This document shows, piece after piece, positions 34,961-42,769 of a stretch of 64,000 nt of DNA. The stretch comes from Lachnospiraceae bacterium (GTDB lineage Bacteria; Bacillota; Clostridia; Lachnospirales; Lachnospiraceae): NCBI GenBank assembly GCA_017517305.1, contig JAFWZV010000017.1:53671-117670 (forward strand), given 5' to 3'. A program made the position numbers and the translations under genes. Numbering within the stretch: the stretch's first letter is position 1; each line of letters starts with the position of its first letter. The notes beneath the pieces were generated by a model, which saw nothing but the letters and a program-made list of their open reading frames with translations, did not search any database and was not told where the DNA came from.

Positions 34961-36388
34961 TCAATAACTCCATACATGGGCAGCATAATTCTCAAATCCA
35001 AATTCTATAATACTTCCATCTAAGGCGTTAACACCAAAGCAGGTAGAGTCCCAGCCACCAACATCAATCTCCGTAGAATATAACCAAACAGGCACCAAGG
35101 CATAGTCCTCTTCACCATAATAGGTTATTACATATTCTAATTCTATATTGGAAATTGTAAGTGTAAACGGAAAACTTTCCTCTATATATTTCTTAGCTAT
35201 TATATCAACATCCTCAAAGCTTAAAAGCTCTGCATCATCAGTTAATTCTACCGGCTCATCATAACCCTTGTAAAATGATACCTCAAGAATTCCCTCGCTA
35301 GTAATGTTCACATGAATATATTCCTGAAAGCATGCCTGCTCTATACCATGCACCTTTGCATATGTAGGTGTATCAATAACATAGGAACTATTCAAAAATG
35401 CCAGGGGCAGACTATCATACCTAGGTGCAAATATAAATCTATAACCGTCATTTACTTCCTTATCATCCACCTTGGTCACTAACTGAAATGTACTTATGTT
35501 ATCGATTTTATCAAAGCCCAGCTTCTTTAAAAATTCTTCCGAATCTGCTCTTGCAGCATCTATGTCAAGCAAATTGTTTCCATAACAGCTTGTAGCAAAA
35601 TCATTTACACCTACACATTGGGTAATCTCTGTATCTGTGTAAACCTTATACATAATCATAACATCATAATCATGCTTATTATTTTCGTTGGTGCCATAGG
35701 CTCTAAGCTCCCACTCATCACCATCCACATTTCCTCTTAGCTTCCCCTTTTTAGCTATTACCTCTCCTGCTATGTTTCCTTCATCATCAAAGTCCTCATA
35801 GCTTTCCTGATATAAAATCTGATTTCCCTTATATTCTACCACATTACTTTCCTGAAACTCTGACATCTGCTGATCAATCATAGTAATATTTTGCTCCGGA
35901 CCTATACTTATGGGACTATGCACTCCATAGTGCTGCTTCACTCCTGCACCATCTGTACCTCCATAATAGCTCCATATATCCATATAATGATTTCGCTCTA
36001 CATTAAGTTCCTCTAGATTGCTTATCTGGTAAGGCTTAACCACTGTATATTCTCCATTATCAAAAAGCTTATCAGCATAGTCTCTGATATAGGCGTCATC
36101 CATAGGTGTGTAGCTTAGGCTGAATACTGAAATGTCATCTGTCTGGGTGGCTGATACTTTAGCATCTACCTTAATAAACCTTCCTGAATTAAGCTTACTT
36201 GATAACTCATAGGATACTGACTCCGGCATACTGTATGTTTCATCATCCTTTTTATTTTCTTCCCCCACTATGGATTCACCACTATCGAGAGAAGATAATT
36301 TCTCATCTATCTCCTGACCTTCTTTGTTATTACAGCCTGATAGTGAAAAAATAAGTATCATAACTCCTACAAACAATCTCTTCCACAT
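34961..36388 (-). CDS. Lipoprotein of the exporter operon (paralogue B, DUF6034-like)
   Basis: A protein of 475 residues with lipobox LSGC near residue 19; it is a tandem paralogue of the next gene, sharing motif order throughout at moderate identity. Acidic, Tyr-rich and extracytoplasmic. It is the first gene of the seven-gene operon, which runs 11 kb to 25325 with gaps of at most about 85 bases. A short tandem repeat array lies 110-250 bases upstream. Confidence 0.82.
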   Translation of the reverse strand: MWKRLFVGVMILIFSLSGCNNKEGQEIDEKLSSLDSGESIVGEENKKDDETYSMPESVSYELSSKLNSGRFIKVDAKVSATQTDDISVFSLSYTPMDDAYIRDYADKLFDNGEYTVVKPYQISNLEELNVERNHYMDIWSYYGGTDGAGVKQHYGVHSPISIGPEQNITMIDQQMSEFQESNVVEYKGNQILYQESYEDFDDEGNIAGEVIAKKGKLRGNVDGDEWELRAYGTNENNKHDYDVMIMYKVYTDTEITQCVGVNDFATSCYGNNLLDIDAARADSEEFLKKLGFDKIDNISTFQLVTKVDDKEVNDGYRFIFAPRYDSLPLAFLNSSYVIDTPTYAKVHGIEQACFQEYIHVNITSEGILEVSFYKGYDEPVELTDDAELLSFEDVDIIAKKYIEESFPFTLTISNIELEYVITYYGEEDYALVPVWLYSTEIDVGGWDSTCFGVNALDGSIIEFGFENYAAHVWSY

Positions 36389-36495
36389 ACCTACACCCCC
36401 ATCATAAGTTATTCTACACTGTATTATAAAATGTAATTGTATCTAAAATGTATCATAAAAAACTAATTTTTTATTCCTCCCGAAAATCAGTTCCC

Positions 36496-36750
36496 CATAC
36501 CCACCAAAGCAAGCTTTTTCTCAAACCTAGGGTACAGGAATTAGCTTCTGCTTCCCCATACCCGCCAAAGCACACATTTCCACAATCCTAGGGTATACAA
36601 AACAATTTCTGCCTCCTCATACCCACCAAGGCATACATTTCCACAATCCTAGGGTATACAAAACAATTTCTGCCTCCTCATACCCACCAAGGCATACATT
36701 TCCACAATCCTAGGGTATACGAACTAACTTCCACCCCCTCATACCCACAA
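36496..36750 (-). repeat. 61-bp tandem repeat, four units plus a partial fifth
   Basis: CATACCC begins at 36496, 36557, 36618, 36679 and 36740, exactly 61 bases apart. Units 2-4 are nearly identical; unit 1 is diverged. Within each unit ATACCC has a complement GGGTAT 33 bases later (unit 1 is one base short), and an additional AGG/CCT pair lies inside, so every unit can form a hairpin. Read on the minus strand, the loop holds AGGATT and TGGAAA. Confidence 0.85.
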
Positions 36751-36758
36751 AACAACAA

Positions 36759-36786
36759 CAGCCAGTACAACACTTTGTACTGGCTG
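36759..36786 (-). terminator. Terminator of the GGDEF/EAL gene
   Basis: Arms ACAGCCAGTACA and TGTACTGGCTG pair; on the minus strand TTGTTGTTTTG follows. It lies about 20 bases after the stop codon at 36807. Confidence 0.75.
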
Positions 36787-36806
36787 TTAATCTTTAAAAT
36801 ATTAAC

Positions 36807-38729
36807 TTACGCTGACTTCTCTATAAGCTCCATAAAATCCTGATCACTTACTGCCTTAGAATAGTACCATCCCTGCATATAGTGGCATCCTATATCAGCA
36901 AGATGATTCTTCATATCCTCGGTCTCCACACCCTCGGCTACTATGAGAAGCTGTAATTCATTAAGCATTCTGATAGTATATTCAAGGGTTATACCTGCCT
37001 TAACATTCTTAAATGCTTCCCAGATAATACTCTTATCCAGCTTAATAATAGAAAATGGCATCTGATTAATGTAATCAATGTTAGAATAGCCTGAGCCATA
37101 ATCATCAAGGGATAACTTGATTCCATACTCCACTAACTCAGAGATGTTAGCATCAACCACAGACACATCACCTATAGTTGCGGTCTCTGTTATCTCTATA
37201 TTAATCTGATCCGGTGTAACATCATATTCCTCAAGAATTTTCTTAACTCTTCCCGCAAAGCCTTTATGCATAAGCTGAACTGTACTAATATTAACCTCTA
37301 TGTACTCTATACTTGAATCCTTAAGATTAAAATCCCTGATAAATCGACAAACCTTCTCAAGTATCATATCTCCAAGTTCAACTATAAGTCCGTGCTTTTC
37401 TGCCAGCGGTATAAACTCATCTGGCGATATCCAACCAAGCTCATCATCCTTAAGTCTAACCAATGCCTCTGCTGAATTATAAGCATCCTTTCCAATAGAA
37501 AATATAGGCTGATAGTGAACCATTATTTCCTCTCTGTCCATGGCAAGCTTTACAGCCTTCTCCACAGCCTTCTCTCTTCTCACATTGTCAAGCTTCATAT
37601 CTGAAGCATAGCTTATATTGCCCTTCTTGGTCTTCTTAGCTAGGGCCATGGAATAATCCATAATATCAACCAGCTCACCCATATCAGCAGCATCCTGTGG
37701 ACACTTGACTATACAGATAGATGCAGACATCATAACCGCCTCACCATCCCCTGTATACCAAGGGTGCATAAACCTCTCATGAACCTCCTCTGCTATCTCC
37801 GGTATCTGAGACAGGTCTTTATCCATAACAGCGCAAAACTGGTCTGAACCAAATCTAAATACCTCACCAGGATATTTTAAACTGTTAAGATATTCCCCAA
37901 CCTGTAGCAGAAGATTATCTCCCACATCGATACCATAGGTTTTATTAATAAGCTTAAAGTCATCCATAGCAATAAGGAACACACCCATGCTTTTGTTAAC
38001 CTCGAATCTATATGTAATATAATCATTCATAAATCTTCGGTTAAACTGTCCCGTAGTTGTATCCATAACCGCATATGGATTCTGTAAATAGTGATATATA
38101 GTCATACATCCTGTTACTAAAGTAAAGGAGAACATGGTTGCGATACCTGTTATCTGTAACACTAACGCTACTATACAGAATACAAAATTTAGAATCATTA
38201 TAATACATTTTCTAAATGTAATCTCCTTGGAAAGCTTACCAATGTTACTAAAGGCTGTAAGCATCATAGCTACACTTATAACATATGGTATAACAAAGCC
38301 CTTGTGTACCAGTATCTTCTTATCCTCTATAACAAATAGCCACTCAGTAAAAGGATTTAATATCATCAAGACCACACAAGCAACTGTAGCTATCTTGATA
38401 TTTTTCACAAAAATCTCTAAATTTTTCTGTGGAACCTTGGTTAGTAGCTTTACATAATAAGCAAAGAAGAGACAAGCAGTAAGTATAGCAAGCATCTGAC
38501 CATACAGCACTATATACATAGCTCTATCGTCAATATAATTTCTAAATCTGCCGAAGAAAACCTCTATAATCTCAACAGAAATTACAAGCATTATTCCTAC
38601 GCATACACCGAGGAAAGCTTTATGAGCTCTAGACGGTATTCTCTTTTCATTGCCATACCATATGAACAGCATCACCAAACCAAATGCTGCCGCAAAATCG
38701 TAGGCCAAATCCCAATTAGATATATTCAT
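36807..38729 (-). CDS. Membrane GGDEF-EAL protein, probable c-di-GMP phosphodiesterase
   Basis: A protein of 640 residues: six or seven membrane helices (1-215), a GGDEF domain (about 220-375), and an EAL domain (about 385-630). The GGDEF signature reads GSDQF (FRFGSDQFCAVM), so cyclase activity is doubtful. The EAL domain keeps the key groups: YQPIF, SAEALVRL (EAL), NIEITETA and DDYGSGYSN with SIIKLDKS. It is therefore likely a phosphodiesterase, perhaps tuned by GTP on the degenerate domain. The PilZ protein at 13116 is a possible receptor in the same pathway. It stands upstream of a good terminator. Confidence 0.9.
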   Translation of the reverse strand: MNISNWDLAYDFAAAFGLVMLFIWYGNEKRIPSRAHKAFLGVCVGIMLVISVEIIEVFFGRFRNYIDDRAMYIVLYGQMLAILTACLFFAYYVKLLTKVPQKNLEIFVKNIKIATVACVVLMILNPFTEWLFVIEDKKILVHKGFVIPYVISVAMMLTAFSNIGKLSKEITFRKCIIMILNFVFCIVALVLQITGIATMFSFTLVTGCMTIYHYLQNPYAVMDTTTGQFNRRFMNDYITYRFEVNKSMGVFLIAMDDFKLINKTYGIDVGDNLLLQVGEYLNSLKYPGEVFRFGSDQFCAVMDKDLSQIPEIAEEVHERFMHPWYTGDGEAVMMSASICIVKCPQDAADMGELVDIMDYSMALAKKTKKGNISYASDMKLDNVRREKAVEKAVKLAMDREEIMVHYQPIFSIGKDAYNSAEALVRLKDDELGWISPDEFIPLAEKHGLIVELGDMILEKVCRFIRDFNLKDSSIEYIEVNISTVQLMHKGFAGRVKKILEEYDVTPDQINIEITETATIGDVSVVDANISELVEYGIKLSLDDYGSGYSNIDYINQMPFSIIKLDKSIIWEAFKNVKAGITLEYTIRMLNELQLLIVAEGVETEDMKNHLADIGCHYMQGWYYSKAVSDQDFMELIEKSA

Positions 38730-38794
38730 ATACCTATCATCTCCTCATCTGCACCCCTTAAACCAATCCTTAAGCTTAAGGTCCATACCCCTCT

Positions 38795-39745
38795 TTACTC
38801 AAACCACACATTCATATCCACAGAGCCCTCAACTCCGTACACATATCCTGTATCCGTATACTGCCAACCAACATATTCATATGGAAAGTTAGGCATATTA
38901 GAATACTGAGCTAACCAAAGCTTGTAATTGTATAATCTTGACATATCAAGACTCATAGCATACCAGTTTCTATTAGCATAAATCATAGGTTCATAGCCTG
39001 CTGCCTTTACAGTCTCACAAAAGGCCACCACACTGTCTGTTCTGTCCTCTACAGAGATTCCATTAGTTCTGGCGCCCTCTGTAAATGCATCCTCAGTATC
39101 TATAACTACAGGACCATCTATTCCAAGTCCTGCAATATTATTTAACACAAAATTGGCTTCCTCTAAGCCCTCATCATAATTAATAGCCTGACTATAGAAA
39201 TATACTCCCACCTTCAAGCCTACTTCCTTAGCTCCAGATACATTCTCTAAAAACATGCTATCTAAATTCACAGAGCCACCACTGTAGCCTCTATAACCAA
39301 CACGAACTATGGCCATATCAACTCCACCTTCATCCTTAACCTGCTGCCAGTCAATATACCCTTGAAATTCTGACACGTCGATGGTTATGGTAGTAAGTCT
39401 GTCTCCAGCTTCATTGTGGTAATACATTTCATTGCCATTCTCTATATAAAAATTCTCAGTCTCATAGTCGTTCCTAGGTGCTCCCTCTGCAATCTTGTAA
39501 AATTCCACATTAGGAATTTCACCTATAAGAATGTAGCTAGCTTCAGCAAAGCTCCAGAAATTATTCTGAATCATCTCTGCCTCATAGCCTGGTTCAAAGG
39601 TCCAAGCAAGCTCAGATGGAACCACTATCTCCGGATAGGTTTCATGCTTCTCCTTAATATTAATTCCAATAATTACTCCAATTAACACTAACATAAGCAG
39701 CGAACCCAATATAAGTATTATTTTAATAAGTTGTACTCGTTGCAT
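38795..39745 (-). CDS. Membrane-anchored GH25 muramidase
   Basis: A protein of 316 residues with one N-terminal anchor helix (about 8-30), an 85-residue spacer, and a GH25 lysozyme domain (about 118-312). Catalytic acids fit DVSEFQGYIDW (Asp) and VVIDTEDAF (Asp/Glu). AIVRVGYRGY and GVYFYSQA are typical strands of the barrel, and WLAQY and WQYTDTGYV end it. It should cut beta-1,4 MurNAc-GlcNAc bonds at the cell surface during wall turnover. It precedes the GGDEF/EAL gene by 65 bases and may share its transcript. Confidence 0.92.
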   Translation of the reverse strand: MQRVQLIKIILILGSLLMLVLIGVIIGINIKEKHETYPEIVVPSELAWTFEPGYEAEMIQNNFWSFAEASYILIGEIPNVEFYKIAEGAPRNDYETENFYIENGNEMYYHNEAGDRLTTITIDVSEFQGYIDWQQVKDEGGVDMAIVRVGYRGYSGGSVNLDSMFLENVSGAKEVGLKVGVYFYSQAINYDEGLEEANFVLNNIAGLGIDGPVVIDTEDAFTEGARTNGISVEDRTDSVVAFCETVKAAGYEPMIYANRNWYAMSLDMSRLYNYKLWLAQYSNMPNFPYEYVGWQYTDTGYVYGVEGSVDMNVWFE

Positions 39746-39884
39746 ATATCCCCTAAAGAAGTATTTCTCCTCAATAATCTACAAATCATCAAAAATATCG
39801 TATTATTTCATAGCATAATCTGTGCATCTTACCTTAATAATTTTATCATAAAAAAACATATATCACAACTATGATTGCGTTGTT

Positions 39885-41909
39885 TTATATACTAATTTTT
39901 TCTTTTTTGTCGTCCAAAAGCTTATACCCCAGCACAGGACAAACAATAGCCACCAAAACTGCAAATAAACCTGTAAGCATTCTATCAGTGGCACTTGTCA
40001 TCTCCAAAAATGAAAATGCTTTAACCAAGCCAAGTGGATAATACATTGCCACACAGGCTAAGGTATTATTCATAAAGTGCACCAGCATACCTGGAATTAT
40101 ACTTCTTGACTTGTGCCCAATATAAGCTATTACTCCTCCTAAGAATGCAGTTGTAAAAAACTTCACCAAGCTCATATGGAATATACCAAATAATGCTGCA
40201 TTGAGAAGTATAGCAGTTATAAGCTTTAATCTATTCTCTAAGGCTGAGAACACATATCCTCTAAAGAACAGCTCCTCACAAATCGCAGGTGTCACCGCCA
40301 TCACAAGTAAGCCTAATACAAACTCCTCTGGAAAATAACCTTCTAGTCCCTCCTGTGAAGCCTTAGCGCTCTCCTTAAATATGCTAGCAGATATGCCTGA
40401 AATAACTAGTGACCAGGCTATGGTTCCTACACCCAAAATCACTCCGCCAAAAAGCTTGCGTGGTTTACATAATCTCAATTTAAAGGTGTCCTTAATACTC
40501 TTTTTAGAGTACAAAGCCACAAGTAAAGGAAATGCCACAAAAAGCAACTGACTTGCAACAAGTCCTGCAGAACCATATTTTAACTGCAGACTACTACCAA
40601 CATACAGATATATTAATGCCATAAGAATTACAACAAATCCACAATCTCCTAAGGTAGGCACTCCACCCTTTTTCATATTAGAACGCTTTTCAAATAACTG
40701 AATACCTGCTTGGCCGTCTCCAAACATAATTGACTCACTGTTATATATCTTTCCAAGAATTAAAACTGCCACAACGCCATAGATAATGTTGCTAATTAAG
40801 ACAAGCATTATATTAATGTAATTAAATTTGAACACCAATAAGTCTCTAAGCAATAAGCAAAGATTTGCCACCGGCACTAAGGACATATTTCTGGTAAGCT
40901 CAATATTAGGTATGAAGGATATAAATGAAGCTAACATTACCACAAGAGTAACAGGGGTAATATAATTATTTGCCTCCTTATAGCTCTTAGCAAATGCACA
41001 CACGCACATAGATAGAGCACTGACAAATATAGCGAAGGCAAATACGCAGAGCACTCCTATAATCATAGGTGGTATGAATTTACTTACATCAAAGCTTCCG
41101 AAAACCTCTGCTCCTAGAGAAGACATCATATTAAACATATATGCCATAACACCACACATGGAGATAAGGTTAAGCAGTGCAGATGCTATACCGAATAAAC
41201 CTACTGCCAAAAACTTACTAAATATCAATTCCTGACTTGTTACAGGAAGAGTTAAAACTGTCTCTAAGGTTCCTCTTTCCTTCTCACCTGAGGTTGTATC
41301 TATAGCAGGATACATAGTTCCCATAAGAATGCTTACAACCAACATAAATGGCAATATAGAGCCCATAAGACTTCCTGTAGATTCCTCTGCTGTAGATTTA
41401 TCAACATAGCGAACCTTAACAGGATTTAAAACCTTGTCAGGATCAAGACCTGCTTCCACAAGGGCAGCCTCTGTTTCACCCTTTGCATATTCATCTATCA
41501 CTTCAAGCACCACATCCACTGCATAATTTGATCTAGTAGATGCAGATAGATAGTGGATATTAATTAAATCACTGCCATCCTTCTCCTCAACAACCAAATA
41601 AGCGTCTATGGAGCCATTTAACAAATCCCCTTCTATATCCGAACTTGATACCAGGTTCACACTGTAGGACTCCTCATCCACATCCTTTATAAGCTGTGAA
41701 TATTCCTCTAGCTTATCCCCCTGAACACATATGTTGTAGGTGCTCTTGGCCATATCCTGTGACACCGTTGTCATAACCTGCATACTAAGAAGCATAATTA
41801 AAGGATATATCACAAGTGGTACAACCACCATCATAAGCACCGTTTTCTTATCTCTTAGAACATCTAACATTTCCTTCTTAAAGAGCTGCTTTATAATCTT
41901 GCCATTCAT
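39885..41909 (-). CDS. NatB-type ABC permease fused to a CPBP intramembrane protease
   Basis: The ATG at 41909 has GGAGG 13 bases upstream and lies 1 base past the ATPase stop; the product is 674 residues. The first 400 residues are an ABC-2 permease: one helix (about 20-45), a long extracytoplasmic loop, and six helices. The last 260 residues hold six to seven more helices with CPBP (CAAX-like) motifs: EELFFRGYVFSALE (EExxxR) and HMSLVKFF, then HFMNNTLA. This fusion is a recognised family. It may export and trim a small membrane-associated substrate; Na+ export by the NatAB type is the alternative. Confidence 0.9.
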   Translation of the reverse strand: MNGKIIKQLFKKEMLDVLRDKKTVLMMVVVPLVIYPLIMLLSMQVMTTVSQDMAKSTYNICVQGDKLEEYSQLIKDVDEESYSVNLVSSSDIEGDLLNGSIDAYLVVEEKDGSDLINIHYLSASTRSNYAVDVVLEVIDEYAKGETEAALVEAGLDPDKVLNPVKVRYVDKSTAEESTGSLMGSILPFMLVVSILMGTMYPAIDTTSGEKERGTLETVLTLPVTSQELIFSKFLAVGLFGIASALLNLISMCGVMAYMFNMMSSLGAEVFGSFDVSKFIPPMIIGVLCVFAFAIFVSALSMCVCAFAKSYKEANNYITPVTLVVMLASFISFIPNIELTRNMSLVPVANLCLLLRDLLVFKFNYINIMLVLISNIIYGVVAVLILGKIYNSESIMFGDGQAGIQLFEKRSNMKKGGVPTLGDCGFVVILMALIYLYVGSSLQLKYGSAGLVASQLLFVAFPLLVALYSKKSIKDTFKLRLCKPRKLFGGVILGVGTIAWSLVISGISASIFKESAKASQEGLEGYFPEEFVLGLLVMAVTPAICEELFFRGYVFSALENRLKLITAILLNAALFGIFHMSLVKFFTTAFLGGVIAYIGHKSRSIIPGMLVHFMNNTLACVAMYYPLGLVKAFSFLEMTSATDRMLTGLFAVLVAIVCPVLGYKLLDDKKEKISI

Positions 41910-41910
41910 G

Positions 41911-42672
41911 CTACTCCACCTCCTTAATAAGACTGTTAAAGATATCTCTAAGCTTATCCTCACCAGTCATGGCCTTAAGCTCAGCTAAGGTGCCCTGAGC
42001 AATTATTTTTCCCTTATCTAAAAGAATGATTCTGTCGCAAAGGTACTCTGCCTCCTCCATGTAATGGGTAGAATAAAGCACAGTCTTTCCCTGCTCACGT
42101 TCACTCTTCATAAATTCTATAATGGAGTTACTACTTATAATATCAAGTCCCAAGGTTGGTTCATCAAAAATGTATAGCTTAGGATTGTGAATAAGGCATC
42201 TTGATATGGAAGCTCTCTGAGTCTGGCCTGTAGAAAGCTTCTCTATTCTATTATCTATAAATTCTCCCAAATTAAGTATACGAGAAATTTTTTCTATTCT
42301 AAAATCGATTTCTTCCTTGGTTAAACCATATATGTTCCCTAATATATCTAAAAGCTCTCTTGTGCTAAGTCTTCCATATAGCTTTGTATTGCCTGATAGA
42401 TAACCGATATTTGCCTTTATCTTAGTCACGTCTGACTGAATCTGTCCGTCAATGCTCATATGAATTTCTCCTGAGGTTGGCTTCATAAGCATGCCAAGCA
42501 TTCTAAGCAATGTGGTTTTACCTGCACCGTTAGGTCCCAAAACTCCCACGATTTCCCCTGCACCTACATTAAGAGATATGTCATCCACTGCATTAAAGCT
42601 TATCTTCTTTTGCTTTTTCTCATGTCTCTCAAAGGTTTTAATTAGGTTATTTGCAACCAATATATTCTCCAT
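41911..42672 (-). CDS. ABC transporter ATPase (NatA-like)
   Basis: The ATG at 42672 follows GGAGGAGAACA and gives 253 residues. Motifs are complete: GPNGAGKTT (Walker A), LSTGQTQRASIS (signature), LYIFDEPTLGLD (Walker B), STHYMEE (switch). It belongs to the single-ATPase class of ABC-2 exporters. Its partner is the permease-protease that follows immediately. A terminator separates it from the gene upstream, so this two-gene unit has its own promoter, not identified. Confidence 0.93.
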   Translation of the reverse strand: MENILVANNLIKTFERHEKKQKKISFNAVDDISLNVGAGEIVGVLGPNGAGKTTLLRMLGMLMKPTSGEIHMSIDGQIQSDVTKIKANIGYLSGNTKLYGRLSTRELLDILGNIYGLTKEEIDFRIEKISRILNLGEFIDNRIEKLSTGQTQRASISRCLIHNPKLYIFDEPTLGLDIISSNSIIEFMKSEREQGKTVLYSTHYMEEAEYLCDRIILLDKGKIIAQGTLAELKAMTGEDKLRDIFNSLIKEVE

Positions 42673-42702
42673 TGTTCTCCTCCAATTTTCAATAAAATAA
42701 AA

Positions 42703-42730
42703 GCTGCCAAAGCTTTGCGACCTTGGCAGC
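42703..42730 (-). terminator. Terminator of the hydrolase-methyltransferase gene
   Basis: GCTGCCAA (42703-42710) pairs with TTGGCAGC (42723-42730); the minus strand continues TTTTATTTTATT. Confidence 0.82.
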
Positions 42731-42769
42731 ACATATATCCTCTAATATCTCACTTAAGCTCCCCTTAGC

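Larger units (their letters stand above)
36389..36806. other. Intergenic region with tandem repeats
   Basis: The gap holds the 61-bp repeat array (36496-36750), the terminator of the GGDEF/EAL gene (36759-36786), and about 100 bases of A/T-rich sequence next to the lipoprotein gene that should hold its promoter. No clear -35/-10 pair stands out, and no small gene is seen. Confidence 0.6.

Noticed and set aside
36496-36750. CRISPR array
   Set aside because: Units are directly abutting 61-mers without variable spacers, and no cas gene is present.
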